Of a stretch of 15,140 bases of DNA, positions 1 through 7,297 are shown in pieces (the first letter of the stretch is position 1; the number at the start of each line of letters is the position of its first letter). A program made the position numbers and the translations under genes. The notes beneath the pieces are model-generated. The model had not been told where the DNA came from and searched no databases. It was given only the letters and a program-made list of their open reading frames with translations. The stretch is taken from assembly GCA_002440065.1 (NCBI GenBank), contig DJRK01000062.1, positions 5,165-20,304 of the forward strand, given 5' to 3'. Source of the DNA: Atopobium sp. UBA6362. GTDB taxonomy: Bacteria > Actinomycetota > Coriobacteriia > Coriobacteriales > Atopobiaceae.

Positions 1-1443
1 CCGCGCGTGGGCGAGGCCCCGTTCGATTCCGGCCGCAAGATGATGTCCGTGGTCGTCGAGACCCTGGACGACGAGTTCGAGCAGTACACCAAGGGCGGCC
101 CCGACGTTGTTCTTGGCCGCTGCACGACCATCTACGAGGGCGACAAGGTCGTTCCGCTGACTGATGAGCGCCGAGCCGAGCTTCTTGCCGCGAACAAGGC
201 CATGGCCGACCAGGCCCTGCGCGTCCTCGCGCTTGCGAGCCGCCACTATACCGAGGCCCCCGCGGACTTCTCGGCAGATGCGCTCGAGCACGACCTCACC
301 TTCTGCGGCCTCTCCGGCATGATCGACCCCGAGCGCCCTGAGGTCGCCGCCGCCATAGACGAGGCGCACACCGCGGGTATCCGCACCGTCATGATCACGG
401 GCGACCACGTGGACACCGCCGTGGCCATCGCAAAGAACCTCGGGATCATCGAGGACCGCAAGCAGGCCATCACCGGCGCCGAGCTCGACCACATGAGCGA
501 CGAGGAGCTCGACAAGCACATCGAGGACTATGGCGTGTATGCCCGAGTCCAGCCCGAGCACAAGACCCGTATCGTCGAGGCTTGGAAGAGCCGCGGCATG
601 ATCGTGGCAATGACGGGCGACGGCGTGAACGACGCCCCGTCCATCAAGCGCGCGAACATCGGCGTGGGCATGGGCATCACGGGCACCGACGTGACGAAGA
701 ACGTCGCCGACATGGTCCTGGCCGACGATAACTTCGCCACGATCATCTCTGCCTGCGAAGAGGGCCGCCGCATCTACGACAACATCCGCAAGGTCATCCA
801 GTTCCTGCTTTCCGCGAACCTGGCCGAGGTCTTCTCCGTCTTCATCGCGACGCTCGTGGGCTTCACGCTTTTCCAGCCCGTGCAGCTGCTGTGGGTCAAC
901 CTCGTGACCGACTGCTTCCCCGCGCTCGCGCTGGGCATGGAGGAGGCCGAGGGCGACGTGATGCGCCGCAAACCGCGCAAGGCTTCCGACGGCGTCTTCG
1001 CCGGCCATATGGGCGCCGACTGCATCGTGCAGGGCCTGATCATCACCGCGCTCGTGCTCGCGAGTTTCTTTGCGGGCGTGTACTTCGACATGGGCTACAT
1101 CAATATCGCCGACATGATCGCCGGTACCGCCGACGAAGAGGGCGTCATGATGGCGTTCATCACGCTGAACATGGTCGAGATCTTCCACTGCTTCAACATG
1201 CGTAGCCGCCGACTGTCACTGTTCCAGATGAAGAAGCAGAACTGGTGGCTGTGGGGCGCTGCCGTGCTCGCGCTCGTGCTGACGCTCATCGTGGTCGAGG
1301 TCGAGCCGCTTGCTATGATGTTCTTTGGCGTGCCGGGGCTCGAGCTCCAGGGTTCGCTGACCGCGCTGGGCATCGCCTTCCTCATCATCCCGCTCGTCGA
1401 GGTGCACAAGGCGATCATGCGCGCCATCGAGAAGGACGACTAA
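1..1443 (+). CDS. P-type (P2A) Ca2+-transporting ATPase, C-terminal part
   Basis: This is the C-terminal ~480 residues of an ATP-driven cation pump in the cytoplasmic membrane. The frame is open to base 1, so the true start lies outside the window; the GTG at 7 is internal. Counting residues from base 7, the visible P-type hallmarks are the nucleotide-binding signature F-D-S-x-R-K-x-M (6-13), KGGPD (29-33, the KGAP-like loop), TGD (131-133) and TGDGVNDAP (203-211). The phosphorylated DKTGT motif is upstream of the window. The substrate call rests on the membrane half: M5 has N-L-A-E (271-274), and M6 has N298, T301 and D302 in N-L-V-T-D. These match the SERCA Ca2+-ligand pattern (N768/E771 and N796/T799/D800). 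Further C-terminal helices follow, consistent with a Cation_ATPase_C domain. I infer Ca2+ export; the family also includes Na+/K+- and Mn2+-type relatives. rsgA begins 10 bases downstream, suggesting co-transcription. Confidence 0.93.
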   Translation, partial: PRVGEAPFDSGRKMMSVVVETLDDEFEQYTKGGPDVVLGRCTTIYEGDKVVPLTDERRAELLAANKAMADQALRVLALASRHYTEAPADFSADALEHDLTFCGLSGMIDPERPEVAAAIDEAHTAGIRTVMITGDHVDTAVAIAKNLGIIEDRKQAITGAELDHMSDEELDKHIEDYGVYARVQPEHKTRIVEAWKSRGMIVAMTGDGVNDAPSIKRANIGVGMGITGTDVTKNVADMVLADDNFATIISACEEGRRIYDNIRKVIQFLLSANLAEVFSVFIATLVGFTLFQPVQLLWVNLVTDCFPALALGMEEAEGDVMRRKPRKASDGVFAGHMGADCIVQGLIITALVLASFFAGVYFDMGYINIADMIAGTADEEGVMMAFITLNMVEIFHCFNMRSRRLSLFQMKKQNWWLWGAAVLALVLTLIVVEVEPLAMMFFGVPGLELQGSLTALGIAFLIIPLVEVHKAIMRAIEKDD

Positions 1444-1453
1444 AGAAGGACAC

Positions 1454-2659
1454 GTGGCCAAGCGTTCAAAAAAGAAAACGCGAAGCAACCGAGCCGGCGG
1501 GGCACCTGTGGCCCTGCCGGCCCTTTCTTCGCTTATGGACCTGCCGACGTTCGAGGAGCTTTCCTGCGGGGTCGACCGTAGGAAGACCGAGTTCGCGGAG
1601 GCCTGCGAGCGGGCCTGTGAAGCGGCCGGGAGCGATATCTCAGATGAGCTTGAGCTTGGATGCATCGTGAGGCTCGACCGGGGCTTCCCGGCGGTGTGCT
1701 GCGCGGACGGGACCTACAGGGCCGAGTTCTCCGCGCGTCTGACCAAGGGCGGCCTCTCGCGAGGGGAGAACTCGCGGGCCGCAGTGGGCGACTGGGTGTG
1801 CGCGAGAAGGCCGCAGGGCCACGACATGGGGCTCATTGAAGAGATCCTGCCGCGGAGGAGCGACATCGCGCGATGGAAGGGCAAGGCGCGCGGAGAGAAG
1901 CAGACGCTCGCCGCGAACGTCGACCTCGTGATCGTGGTGCAGGCGCTCGGCGAGCGGCCCGTCTCTTGCGAGAGAATCGCCCGCTCGGCGGTGATCGCAC
2001 GCGATTGCGGTGCGGACGTGGCGGTTGTGCTCACCAAGGCGGACCGCGCAGGCGACGAGGTGCTCGTCTCCGACATCGATGCCGTGCGCGAGGTACTGGG
2101 TGACGAGAGCTCGCTTGTGGTGACCTCGAGCCTCGGCGCCGAGGCCGAGAGGTCTCGGGTCTCGGCGGTCTGCGCCGAGAAGGGCGTTGATTTTGGCATC
2201 GAGGCCGTGAAGGCCCTGGTGCCGGAAGGACGGATCGCCATCGTGCTCGGTGAGTCGGGTGCGGGCAAATCGACGCTGCTCAATGCGCTGCTGGGGCACG
2301 AGGCCCTCGAGACGGGTGCCGTTCGCGAGGCAGACGACATGGGGCGCCATACCACCGTGGCGCGCCGGATGGTGTCGCTCCCGGGTGCCGGGGTGATCGT
2401 GGACGAGCCGGGGCTGAGGAGCCTGCCCATCGTGGGGCACGAGCGTGGCCTTGCCATGGTTTTCCCCCAGATAGCTGCGGCGGCGCGCGAGTGTCGCTTT
2501 CGTGACTGCACGCATACCCATGAGCCGGGCTGCGAGGTCAGGGCCCGGTATCAGGCGGGCGACGCGGGATTTTCCGAAGTGAGGGTCTCGTGCTACTTGG
2601 CGCTTGCGGCCGAGATGCGCGAGTCCGCGGCGTCGCTCGACCCCGATGTGGTGATCTGA
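1454..2659 (+). CDS. rsgA: Ribosome small-subunit-dependent GTPase A (RsgA)
   Basis: This is a circularly permuted GTPase that helps mature the 30S ribosomal subunit; 401 aa. Motifs appear in the permuted order typical of RsgA: G4 TKAD (194-197), then G1/P-loop GESGAGKS (266-273), then the switch-I threonines after GRH (T300/T301), then G3 as D-E-P-G (317-320). A C-terminal zinc site C347-x4-C352-x-H354-x5-C360 (CRFRDCTHTHEPGC) is diagnostic for the family. An OB-fold-like region (about 68-135) precedes the GTPase domain. The N-terminus has an extra basic, low-complexity tail of some 30-40 residues, rich in K/R over the first 13. The GTG start is preceded by AGAAGGA at 1444-1450, just after the ATPase stop codon. 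G3 is unusual because many homologues read D-T-P-G or D-S-P-G. Identification is secure. Confidence 0.95.
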   Translation: MAKRSKKKTRSNRAGGAPVALPALSSLMDLPTFEELSCGVDRRKTEFAEACERACEAAGSDISDELELGCIVRLDRGFPAVCCADGTYRAEFSARLTKGGLSRGENSRAAVGDWVCARRPQGHDMGLIEEILPRRSDIARWKGKARGEKQTLAANVDLVIVVQALGERPVSCERIARSAVIARDCGADVAVVLTKADRAGDEVLVSDIDAVREVLGDESSLVVTSSLGAEAERSRVSAVCAEKGVDFGIEAVKALVPEGRIAIVLGESGAGKSTLLNALLGHEALETGAVREADDMGRHTTVARRMVSLPGAGVIVDEPGLRSLPIVGHERGLAMVFPQIAAAARECRFRDCTHTHEPGCEVRARYQAGDAGFSEVRVSCYLALAAEMRESAASLDPDVVI

Positions 2660-2692
2660 CAAAACCGGGCAATTGGCTCAAGGGATTCTTTC

Positions 2693-2724
2693 AAGGCCGG
2701 CCTCGAGGAGGTCGGCCTTATTTG
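2693..2724 (+). terminator. Rho-independent-type terminator after rsgA
   Basis: A 10-bp stem is formed by AAGGCCGGCC (2693-2702) and GGTCGGCCTT (2710-2719), with one G-T wobble and a 7-base loop. It is followed only by a short ATTTG, so the U-tract is weak. Its place 33 bases after the rsgA stop, before a long non-coding gap, supports termination. The near-symmetric arms have A-A at the start and T-T at the end, so partial bidirectional activity is possible. Confidence 0.7.
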
Positions 2725-2864
2725 TGTGCAAGCTGTGGACGGCGGCTCGAAATTTGCAAGTTAGCCGTCTAGAACTGCTGTACAGGGAGCTGTCGCGCCG
2801 CGCACGGAGCGAACAGGTCGGGTTAAACGACTGGTCGAAATGCCGCTAGATATCTGCAAGTTTC

Positions 2865-2896
2865 CTGCTAGCTACGTGCCTGCTACGTGCTAGCAG
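2865..2896 (+). promoter_or_regulatory. Palindromic candidate operator of the tad operon
   Basis: CTGCTAGC (2865-2872) and GCTAGCAG (2889-2896) are perfect inverted repeats. Allowing one bulged T (2873), the arms extend inward with ACGT (2874-2877) against ACGT (2885-2888), giving 12 paired bases around a 7-base centre. The same segment also contains the direct repeat GCTACGTGC at 2871-2879 and 2882-2890, spaced 11 bp, about one helical turn. It is not a terminator on either strand because no T-run follows. It lies about 30 bp upstream of the candidate -10 box, a usual place for an activator or repressor site. The binding protein is unknown. Confidence 0.5.
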
Positions 2897-2924
2897 ATTC
2901 AAAAAAAGTCGCTGGTAAACGGCC

Positions 2925-2930
2925 TAAAAT
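2925..2930 (+). promoter_or_regulatory. Possible -10 box for the tad operon
   Basis: TAAAAT matches the sigma-70-type -10 consensus at five of six positions and sits 66 bases upstream of the cpaB start. At a 17-bp spacer the -35 position falls in the A-run (2902-2907) and has no match to TTGACA. A promoter here would therefore probably need an activator, perhaps at the adjacent palindrome. A weaker alternative is TTAAAC (2823-2828) with TAGATA (2847-2852), spacer 18. The start site has not been seen directly. Confidence 0.3.
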
Positions 2931-2996
2931 ATGCGAAAGTCCTTCTCACTCGAATTCAAGTCGAGCAAACTGGCGAACGATTGAGGGGGACGGTAC

Positions 2997-3704
2997 ATGA
3001 AACGGCGGTTTAGGCTCGCGCTTTCCGGGGCCTGCGCGATTCTTGCGGCAAGTATTTGCATGCTTTATGGCCAAGAAGTACGCGCCGAGGCAGAACAGGA
3101 AAGAAGCGAGGTCCTTACCAGGTTCGGCGGGGACACGGTGGGTCTTGTGGTGGCCAGCGAAGCGCTCGAAGTCGGCGACGTGGTGGGCAGGCAGAACGTT
3201 GGCGTGAGGGACTGGGCCTCCTCACTCGTTCCCGACGGGTCGATTACGTCGATGGACGACTGCGCCGGAAAGGTCGTCACGGTGCCCCTGGCAAAAGGCG
3301 CTCCCGTGACGGACCTCAATTTCAGGGCATCGGAGGACGCGATCGACGTTCCTGCCGGGTATATCGCGCTGCAGGTGCTTATGACCGAGAAGCTGGGGCT
3401 GCCGTCCTCAGTGTCCGTGGGGTCCAGGCTTGTTGCCTACGAGGTGGGCGATGAAGGCACGAAGGTCATCTGCTCCGACGCGCAGACCTTGAGCGTTCCC
3501 GTTGCTTCGGCCGGGGCTTCTCGACCCCAGGTGAGCATAGCGGCGCGTCCAGGGGACGTCTCCGCCTTGCTTAGGGCAAGTGCCGAGGGGAGTCTACGGC
3601 TTGTCCTGCCTTCCAGCGAGGCGGAAGAGGCCGTCGAGCCTGCGGCGCCGTCGACTGTCGTTTCCAACGTTTCCCAGGTGGAATCTCCCGAAGGGGGCGA
3701 GTGA
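2997..3704 (+). CDS. cpaB: CpaB-like Flp pilus assembly protein (SAF domain)
   Basis: First gene of the pilus operon; 235 aa. A basic N-terminus (MKRRFR) and one hydrophobic helix (about 7-25) anchor it with its bulk outside the membrane. An SAF-type domain follows (about 46-108), with the typical layout V-x-A-x-x-L-x-x-G-D-V, then a K-V-V-T-V-P-L-A-K-G-x-P-V-T segment (92-105). A second domain (about 115-205) corresponds to the RcpC/CpaB region. It ends in a Ser/Pro/Glu-rich tail. In diderm bacteria CpaB/RcpC works with the secretin; no secretin gene is seen here, so in this apparently monoderm cell it may stabilise the pilus in the wall zone (inference). The ATG has GAGGGGGA 7-14 bases upstream. 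The stop is separated by one base from the next start, so translation is probably coupled. Confidence 0.85.
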   Translation: MKRRFRLALSGACAILAASICMLYGQEVRAEAEQERSEVLTRFGGDTVGLVVASEALEVGDVVGRQNVGVRDWASSLVPDGSITSMDDCAGKVVTVPLAKGAPVTDLNFRASEDAIDVPAGYIALQVLMTEKLGLPSSVSVGSRLVAYEVGDEGTKVICSDAQTLSVPVASAGASRPQVSIAARPGDVSALLRASAEGSLRLVLPSSEAEEAVEPAAPSTVVSNVSQVESPEGGE

Positions 3705-3705
3705 G

Positions 3706-5040
3706 ATGTCCGCAAAAGGCTGGGTCGCGTGTTGCTCGCCCGAGGCGAAGACGGACGTTACGGCTGCTGCCGCATCGCTCGATGTCGCCGAGGAGCTGCG
3801 GTTTATGGAGCGGCCCGACGACCTAAGGGCCTCGTCTTTTGGTCTGCCTGGCAGAGCGGGCCCCGGAGTCATTGTCGGGGAACTGGATGAAGGCGCGTCC
3901 TCCGTGAACGTGGCGGCTGCTCTCGTGGCAGACGGGCGTTTCTCGAGCGTCGTCCTCGTGAGGCGGGAAGCTTCCGGTTCGCTTAGGTCCCGTGCCGCTC
4001 GGGCGGGGATCGACCTCGTGATCGACCCCTTACAACTCGAGCCCCCGCCGTCTCAGCGGGCGAGGGGCATTCCGGGACATGGGCGGGAGGGCCCCGGTTT
4101 GTCAGCGCTGGGGGGCGACTTCGGGACCGGGGACTTTCCCGCTCGGGGAACGAGGACTTCTTTGCCGGTTTTGGTGCCAAAGATGGGGAGTGGCCAGGCA
4201 ATCGATGCGAATCGGCGTGCTCCGATCGTCGTCTTCGCCTCGGGAAGGGGCGGCGTGGGGAAGACGTTTCTCTCGGCGGCGTTTGCGTCGACGGCTGCCC
4301 GGTGGGGGATGAACGTTGTGGCAATCGACCTCGATCTATCCTGCGGGAACCTGTGCGGCAACTTGGGCGTGGCCGAAATCTCGGATTTCGTCCGCGTGCT
4401 GGAGGATGAGGGGACGCTTGGGACCGCGGCTGCCCAGGGCGTCGGCTCGCCTTCGGGCGTAAAGGTTGCGGGGCCTTGTGGGAGGCCGGAGCAGGCCGAG
4501 CTCGTGATGCCCCATGTGGGGGAGCTTCTTGAGGGCGCGTCGGAATCCTTCGATCTCGTCGTGGTCGACACCTCGACGACATTTACCGACGCGGTCGCCC
4601 AAGCGGCCCAAATGGCCGATCGACTTGTTTTGGTCAGTAGGGGCGGGGAATCGCTTGCGAGCTTGGCGCGTGCGAGCGGGCTCGCGGTGAGGCTGGGGGT
4701 TGCGCGCGCAAGCATCGCGCGGGCCGAAAACGTGGCCAACCCACGGAGGAAGAAGGGCTTCGATGCCGCGAGGGCGCAAGTGGGCCTCGAGGCGGCGAGG
4801 TGCTTCTCGATCGATGACGGCGGGGAGGAAGTGCGAGAGCTCTCGGCTGCCGGAAGAGTGGGGGAGCTCTATGAGCTTGGGGTGCCTATGGCCGACTCGG
4901 TCGTCTCGATGACGGCCCAACTATTGGCCGAGCTCGGTTGTCTGCCCGCAAACGATGAGGCGAGACGAGCTGCCGGCTCGGATATGGCGGCAAGAAAGCG
5001 GCAATGGTTCGGAAAGCGAAGGGAGGCGAAGAGCGCATGA
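3706..5040 (+). CDS. tadZ: TadZ/CpaE-like pilus-localising ATPase
   Basis: A 444-aa MinD/ParA-type protein expected to place the Tad machine in the cell. The N-terminal ~110 residues look like a degenerate receiver-like domain (V-V-L-V around 82-85, D-L-V-I-D at 103-107). A Pro/Gly-rich linker follows (about 111-170). The ATPase domain starts at 173: deviant Walker A S-G-R-G-G-V-G-K-T (179-187), A' motif with D208 (AIDLDLSCGN), and Walker B DLVVVDTS (283-290). The signature lysine of the ParA-type P-loop is arginine (R181), while the catalytic-loop K186 is kept. The chosen ATG is one base after the cpaB stop; the frame is open further upstream, but that would overlap cpaB by 125 bases. The C-terminus is basic (KRQWFGKRREAKSA). 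It ends in an ATGA overlap with tadA. Confidence 0.87.
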   Translation: MSAKGWVACCSPEAKTDVTAAAASLDVAEELRFMERPDDLRASSFGLPGRAGPGVIVGELDEGASSVNVAAALVADGRFSSVVLVRREASGSLRSRAARAGIDLVIDPLQLEPPPSQRARGIPGHGREGPGLSALGGDFGTGDFPARGTRTSLPVLVPKMGSGQAIDANRRAPIVVFASGRGGVGKTFLSAAFASTAARWGMNVVAIDLDLSCGNLCGNLGVAEISDFVRVLEDEGTLGTAAAQGVGSPSGVKVAGPCGRPEQAELVMPHVGELLEGASESFDLVVVDTSTTFTDAVAQAAQMADRLVLVSRGGESLASLARASGLAVRLGVARASIARAENVANPRRKKGFDAARAQVGLEAARCFSIDDGGEEVRELSAAGRVGELYELGVPMADSVVSMTAQLLAELGCLPANDEARRAAGSDMAARKRQWFGKRREAKSA

Positions 5041-6374
5041 GCGTCCTGGAAAGGGTCCGGGAAGCCGAGGAGGCCTCGGGGGCGGGAAGCGACCTCGATG
5101 AGCGCATGAGGAAGGAGCGAATGGCTTCGCTTCGCGCCGACCTCAAGCGAGACCTTATGGGCAGGCTGGGCCTGGACATGGTCGCCTCGATGCTTGCGGA
5201 CGGTTCGGTCGAGCGTGCCCGTGAGGAAGTGGGCGTGACCCTGCGGTCGATTCTGAATGCCGGGAAATACGAGGACGTGGCCAGCGGGCTCAGGGAGGAA
5301 CTGGTTGGCCAAGTGGTCGACGAGGTCTGCGGCCTAGGACCGATCCAGGGGCTCCTCGATGATCCCGAAGTCACGGAAGTGATCGTCAACGGCACTCAGG
5401 CCCTGTTCTACGAGAAGGACGGCAGGCTCATAGAGTCGGACGTCTCCTTCGACTCGCCCGAACAGATCACGATGGCGATCGATCGAATCCTGGCCCCTCT
5501 GGGTCGCCGGCTCGACCGTTCGTCGCCGGTGGTCAACGCGCGCCTTGCAAACGGCGACAGGGTGAACGCAGTCGCCCGTCCCGTGGCGATAGACGGCCCA
5601 TCGGTGACTATCCGCAAGTTCGCGAACGAGGTTCGTTCCCTCGATTCGCTGGTCGAGCTTGGCGCGCTTCCGGGTTGGTATGCGCAGCTGCTCAAGTGGG
5701 CGGTGCGGTGTCGGCAGGGCATTGCCGTGTCCGGAGGGACCGGATCGGGGAAAACGACCCTTCTTAACGCGCTGTCATGCGAGATCGACCCCAGCGAGAG
5801 AATCGTGACCATCGAGGACTCGGCGGAGCTGCAGTTCAAGACGCATCCCGACGTGGTAAGGCTTGAGGCGCAGGACGCCTCGATCGAGGGGACGGGAGAA
5901 GTCACAATTCGAGACCTAGTGAAGAATTCCCTGCGCATGCGTCCCGACAGGATCGTGGTGGGCGAGGTGCGCGGCGGGGAGGCGATCGACATGCTGCAGG
6001 CCATGAACACGGGTCACGACGGTTCCTTGACCACGTTGCATGCAGGCACGCCCCAAGAGACGGTGCTCAGGCTCGTTCTCATGGCGCGATTCGGGATGGA
6101 CCTCCCGGCGGACATCATCGAGGAGCAGATCGCGACGGCGCTCGACCTCATCGTGATGTCGCGTCGCCTGAGGGGCGGAGCGCGCGTGATCACGGAGCTT
6201 GCTGAAGTCGAAAGGGGTGTCGACGGTGGGGTTGAGCTGCGTACTTGTATCCAATACAACATCGCCTTCGGTTCCTGGGACCTCTTGGGGGAGCCGCGGT
6301 TCTTGGCGGATGCGGTGGCTTGTGGGCTTTTGGACGGGGAGGAGGTGCAACGATGGAGGGGATGCTGCTCTTAG
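5037..6374 (+). CDS. tadA: TadA/CpaF secretion ATPase
   Basis: A 445-aa hexameric type II/IV-secretion ATPase that powers Flp pilus assembly at the inner face of the membrane. All family motifs are intact: Walker A GGTGSGKT (233-240), Asp box T-I-E-D-S-A-E-L (258-265), Walker B region R-I-V-V-G-E-V-R-G-G-E with E310, and His box G-H-D-G-S-L-T-T-L-H-A (326-336). An N-terminal helical/all-alpha region (1-95) precedes the N-terminal domain with the V-T-E-V-I-V-N-G segment (112-119). I chose the ATG at 5037 because it overlaps the tadZ stop as ATGA and has GGGAGG (5021-5026) upstream; an in-frame ATG at 5004 lies deeper in tadZ. The 3' end overlaps tadB by 22 bases. Confidence 0.95.
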   Translation: MSVLERVREAEEASGAGSDLDERMRKERMASLRADLKRDLMGRLGLDMVASMLADGSVERAREEVGVTLRSILNAGKYEDVASGLREELVGQVVDEVCGLGPIQGLLDDPEVTEVIVNGTQALFYEKDGRLIESDVSFDSPEQITMAIDRILAPLGRRLDRSSPVVNARLANGDRVNAVARPVAIDGPSVTIRKFANEVRSLDSLVELGALPGWYAQLLKWAVRCRQGIAVSGGTGSGKTTLLNALSCEIDPSERIVTIEDSAELQFKTHPDVVRLEAQDASIEGTGEVTIRDLVKNSLRMRPDRIVVGEVRGGEAIDMLQAMNTGHDGSLTTLHAGTPQETVLRLVLMARFGMDLPADIIEEQIATALDLIVMSRRLRGGARVITELAEVERGVDGGVELRTCIQYNIAFGSWDLLGEPRFLADAVACGLLDGEEVQRWRGCCS

Positions 6375-7297
6375 CCGCGGCGGGCGCCGCCGGCGCAGGA
6401 GGATGGGCGCTGGGGTCGGGCGACTCATCGGAACGCAGCGCATCTATGGAGAGAGCTGTCCATGTGGCGGGTCGCTGGGCCGCGGGGTGCCTCGGCGCCC
6501 TTGCCTCGTCCGGGGCAATCGCCCTGCTTCTCGAGAAACCCGCTTGGTCCGAGTGCGCGGAAGGGCTGCGGCGGAAGGCCTTGGGGTCGCAGCTGGAGCT
6601 CGACCCCTCGCAAGCATGCTCTCTGCTGCTTTTGGGTGGCCCTGCAACGGCCGTGGTCGGCTCGATCTTGTTTGGGTCCCCTCTTTGGCTGGGGCTCGGG
6701 CTTCTCGCCCCATTCGTCGGCGTCCGGGTCGCGAGCTCGATGCAAGCCGAGCGGCGAAAGAAGGAGCTGACGGAAACCATGCCGATACTTTTTCGAGCTC
6801 TCTCCGTTGCCATGGGCTCGGGCATGACCCTTGTTCAGTCGGCGGAATATGCGGGTGCACATGTCCGGGGAGAAGTCGGCGAGGCCTTTGGCCGCTTGGC
6901 GCTGAGAATGAGGTGCGGCGAGGGCGTCGAAGAGGCCATTGCGGACCTGGTGGAGGAATTGCCGGCGCCTGGGGTCGGGCTTTTGGCATCGGCTCTATCC
7001 GTCTCCCATCGAACGGGAAGCCCCTTGAGCACGCTCTTCTCGCGTGCGGCGAAGCTCGTAGAGAGTCAGGGCGAGTTCGAGCGCCTCCTCGCGGTCAAGA
7101 CGGCACAGGTGAGGCTTTCTGTGAGGATAGTGTGCCTTCTGCCTGCCGTGATGGTCGTGCTTCTTAGCGCGATATCGCCTGATTTTCAGTCGGGGGTCGC
7201 GAGTCCTGTGGGGGCGGCGTGCCTGTGCGTCGCGGCCCTGATCGATGCCTTGGCCGTGTTCATCATCCAGAAGATCGTGGCGGGGGCGGTCAAATGA
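6353..7297 (+). CDS. tadB: TadB-like platform protein (T2SS-F domain)
   Basis: A 314-aa polytopic membrane protein; one half of the platform on which TadA acts. Hydrophobic segments lie at about 43-61, 88-126, 256-275 and 285-308. The T2SSF domain spans about 140-270, including the helical stretch P-I-L-F-R-A-L-S-V-A-M-x-x-G (144-157) and the later H-R-T-G-S-P-L (219-225), both typical of GspF/TadB repeats. The frame is open upstream to 6245, but ATG 6353 has a strong GGAGGAGG Shine-Dalgarno (around 6337-6345) inside the end of tadA, giving a 22-base overlap and probable coupling. It ends in an ATGA overlap with tadC. Confidence 0.88.
   Translation: MEGMLLLAAAGAAGAGGWALGSGDSSERSASMERAVHVAGRWAAGCLGALASSGAIALLLEKPAWSECAEGLRRKALGSQLELDPSQACSLLLLGGPATAVVGSILFGSPLWLGLGLLAPFVGVRVASSMQAERRKKELTETMPILFRALSVAMGSGMTLVQSAEYAGAHVRGEVGEAFGRLALRMRCGEGVEEAIADLVEELPAPGVGLLASALSVSHRTGSPLSTLFSRAAKLVESQGEFERLLAVKTAQVRLSVRIVCLLPAVMVVLLSAISPDFQSGVASPVGAACLCVAALIDALAVFIIQKIVAGAVK

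Larger units (their letters stand above)
2725..2996 (+). other. Non-coding control region upstream of the tad operon
   Basis: This stretch between the rsgA terminator and cpaB holds no convincing gene. Its base composition is visibly richer in A/T than the flanking coding DNA, especially from 2840 to 2960. It contains a long imperfect palindrome (2865-2896), three copies of TGCAAG (2728, 2755, 2855), a run of seven A's (2901-2907), a possible -10 box TAAAAT (2925-2930), and the cpaB ribosome-binding site GAGGGGGA (2983-2990). An ORF runs 2590-2772 in another frame, but it begins inside rsgA and crosses the terminator, so I treat it as chance. Confidence 0.75.

Noticed and set aside
1640..2662. 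Long minus-strand ORF (340 codons) opposite rsgA
   Set aside because: It mirrors a firmly identified gene; its translation is rich in His/Arg with no domain, as expected for antisense of GC-rich codons.
3580..3705. Upstream extension of the tadZ frame
   Set aside because: It would overlap cpaB by 125 bases, and the added residues are a basic low-complexity shadow; ATG 3706 directly after the cpaB stop is far better placed.
6199..7167. Long plus-strand ORF (322 codons) overlapping tadA and tadB
   Set aside because: It is an alternative frame of tadB with an Arg/Gly-rich, featureless product; the tadB frame shows clear T2SSF and membrane features.
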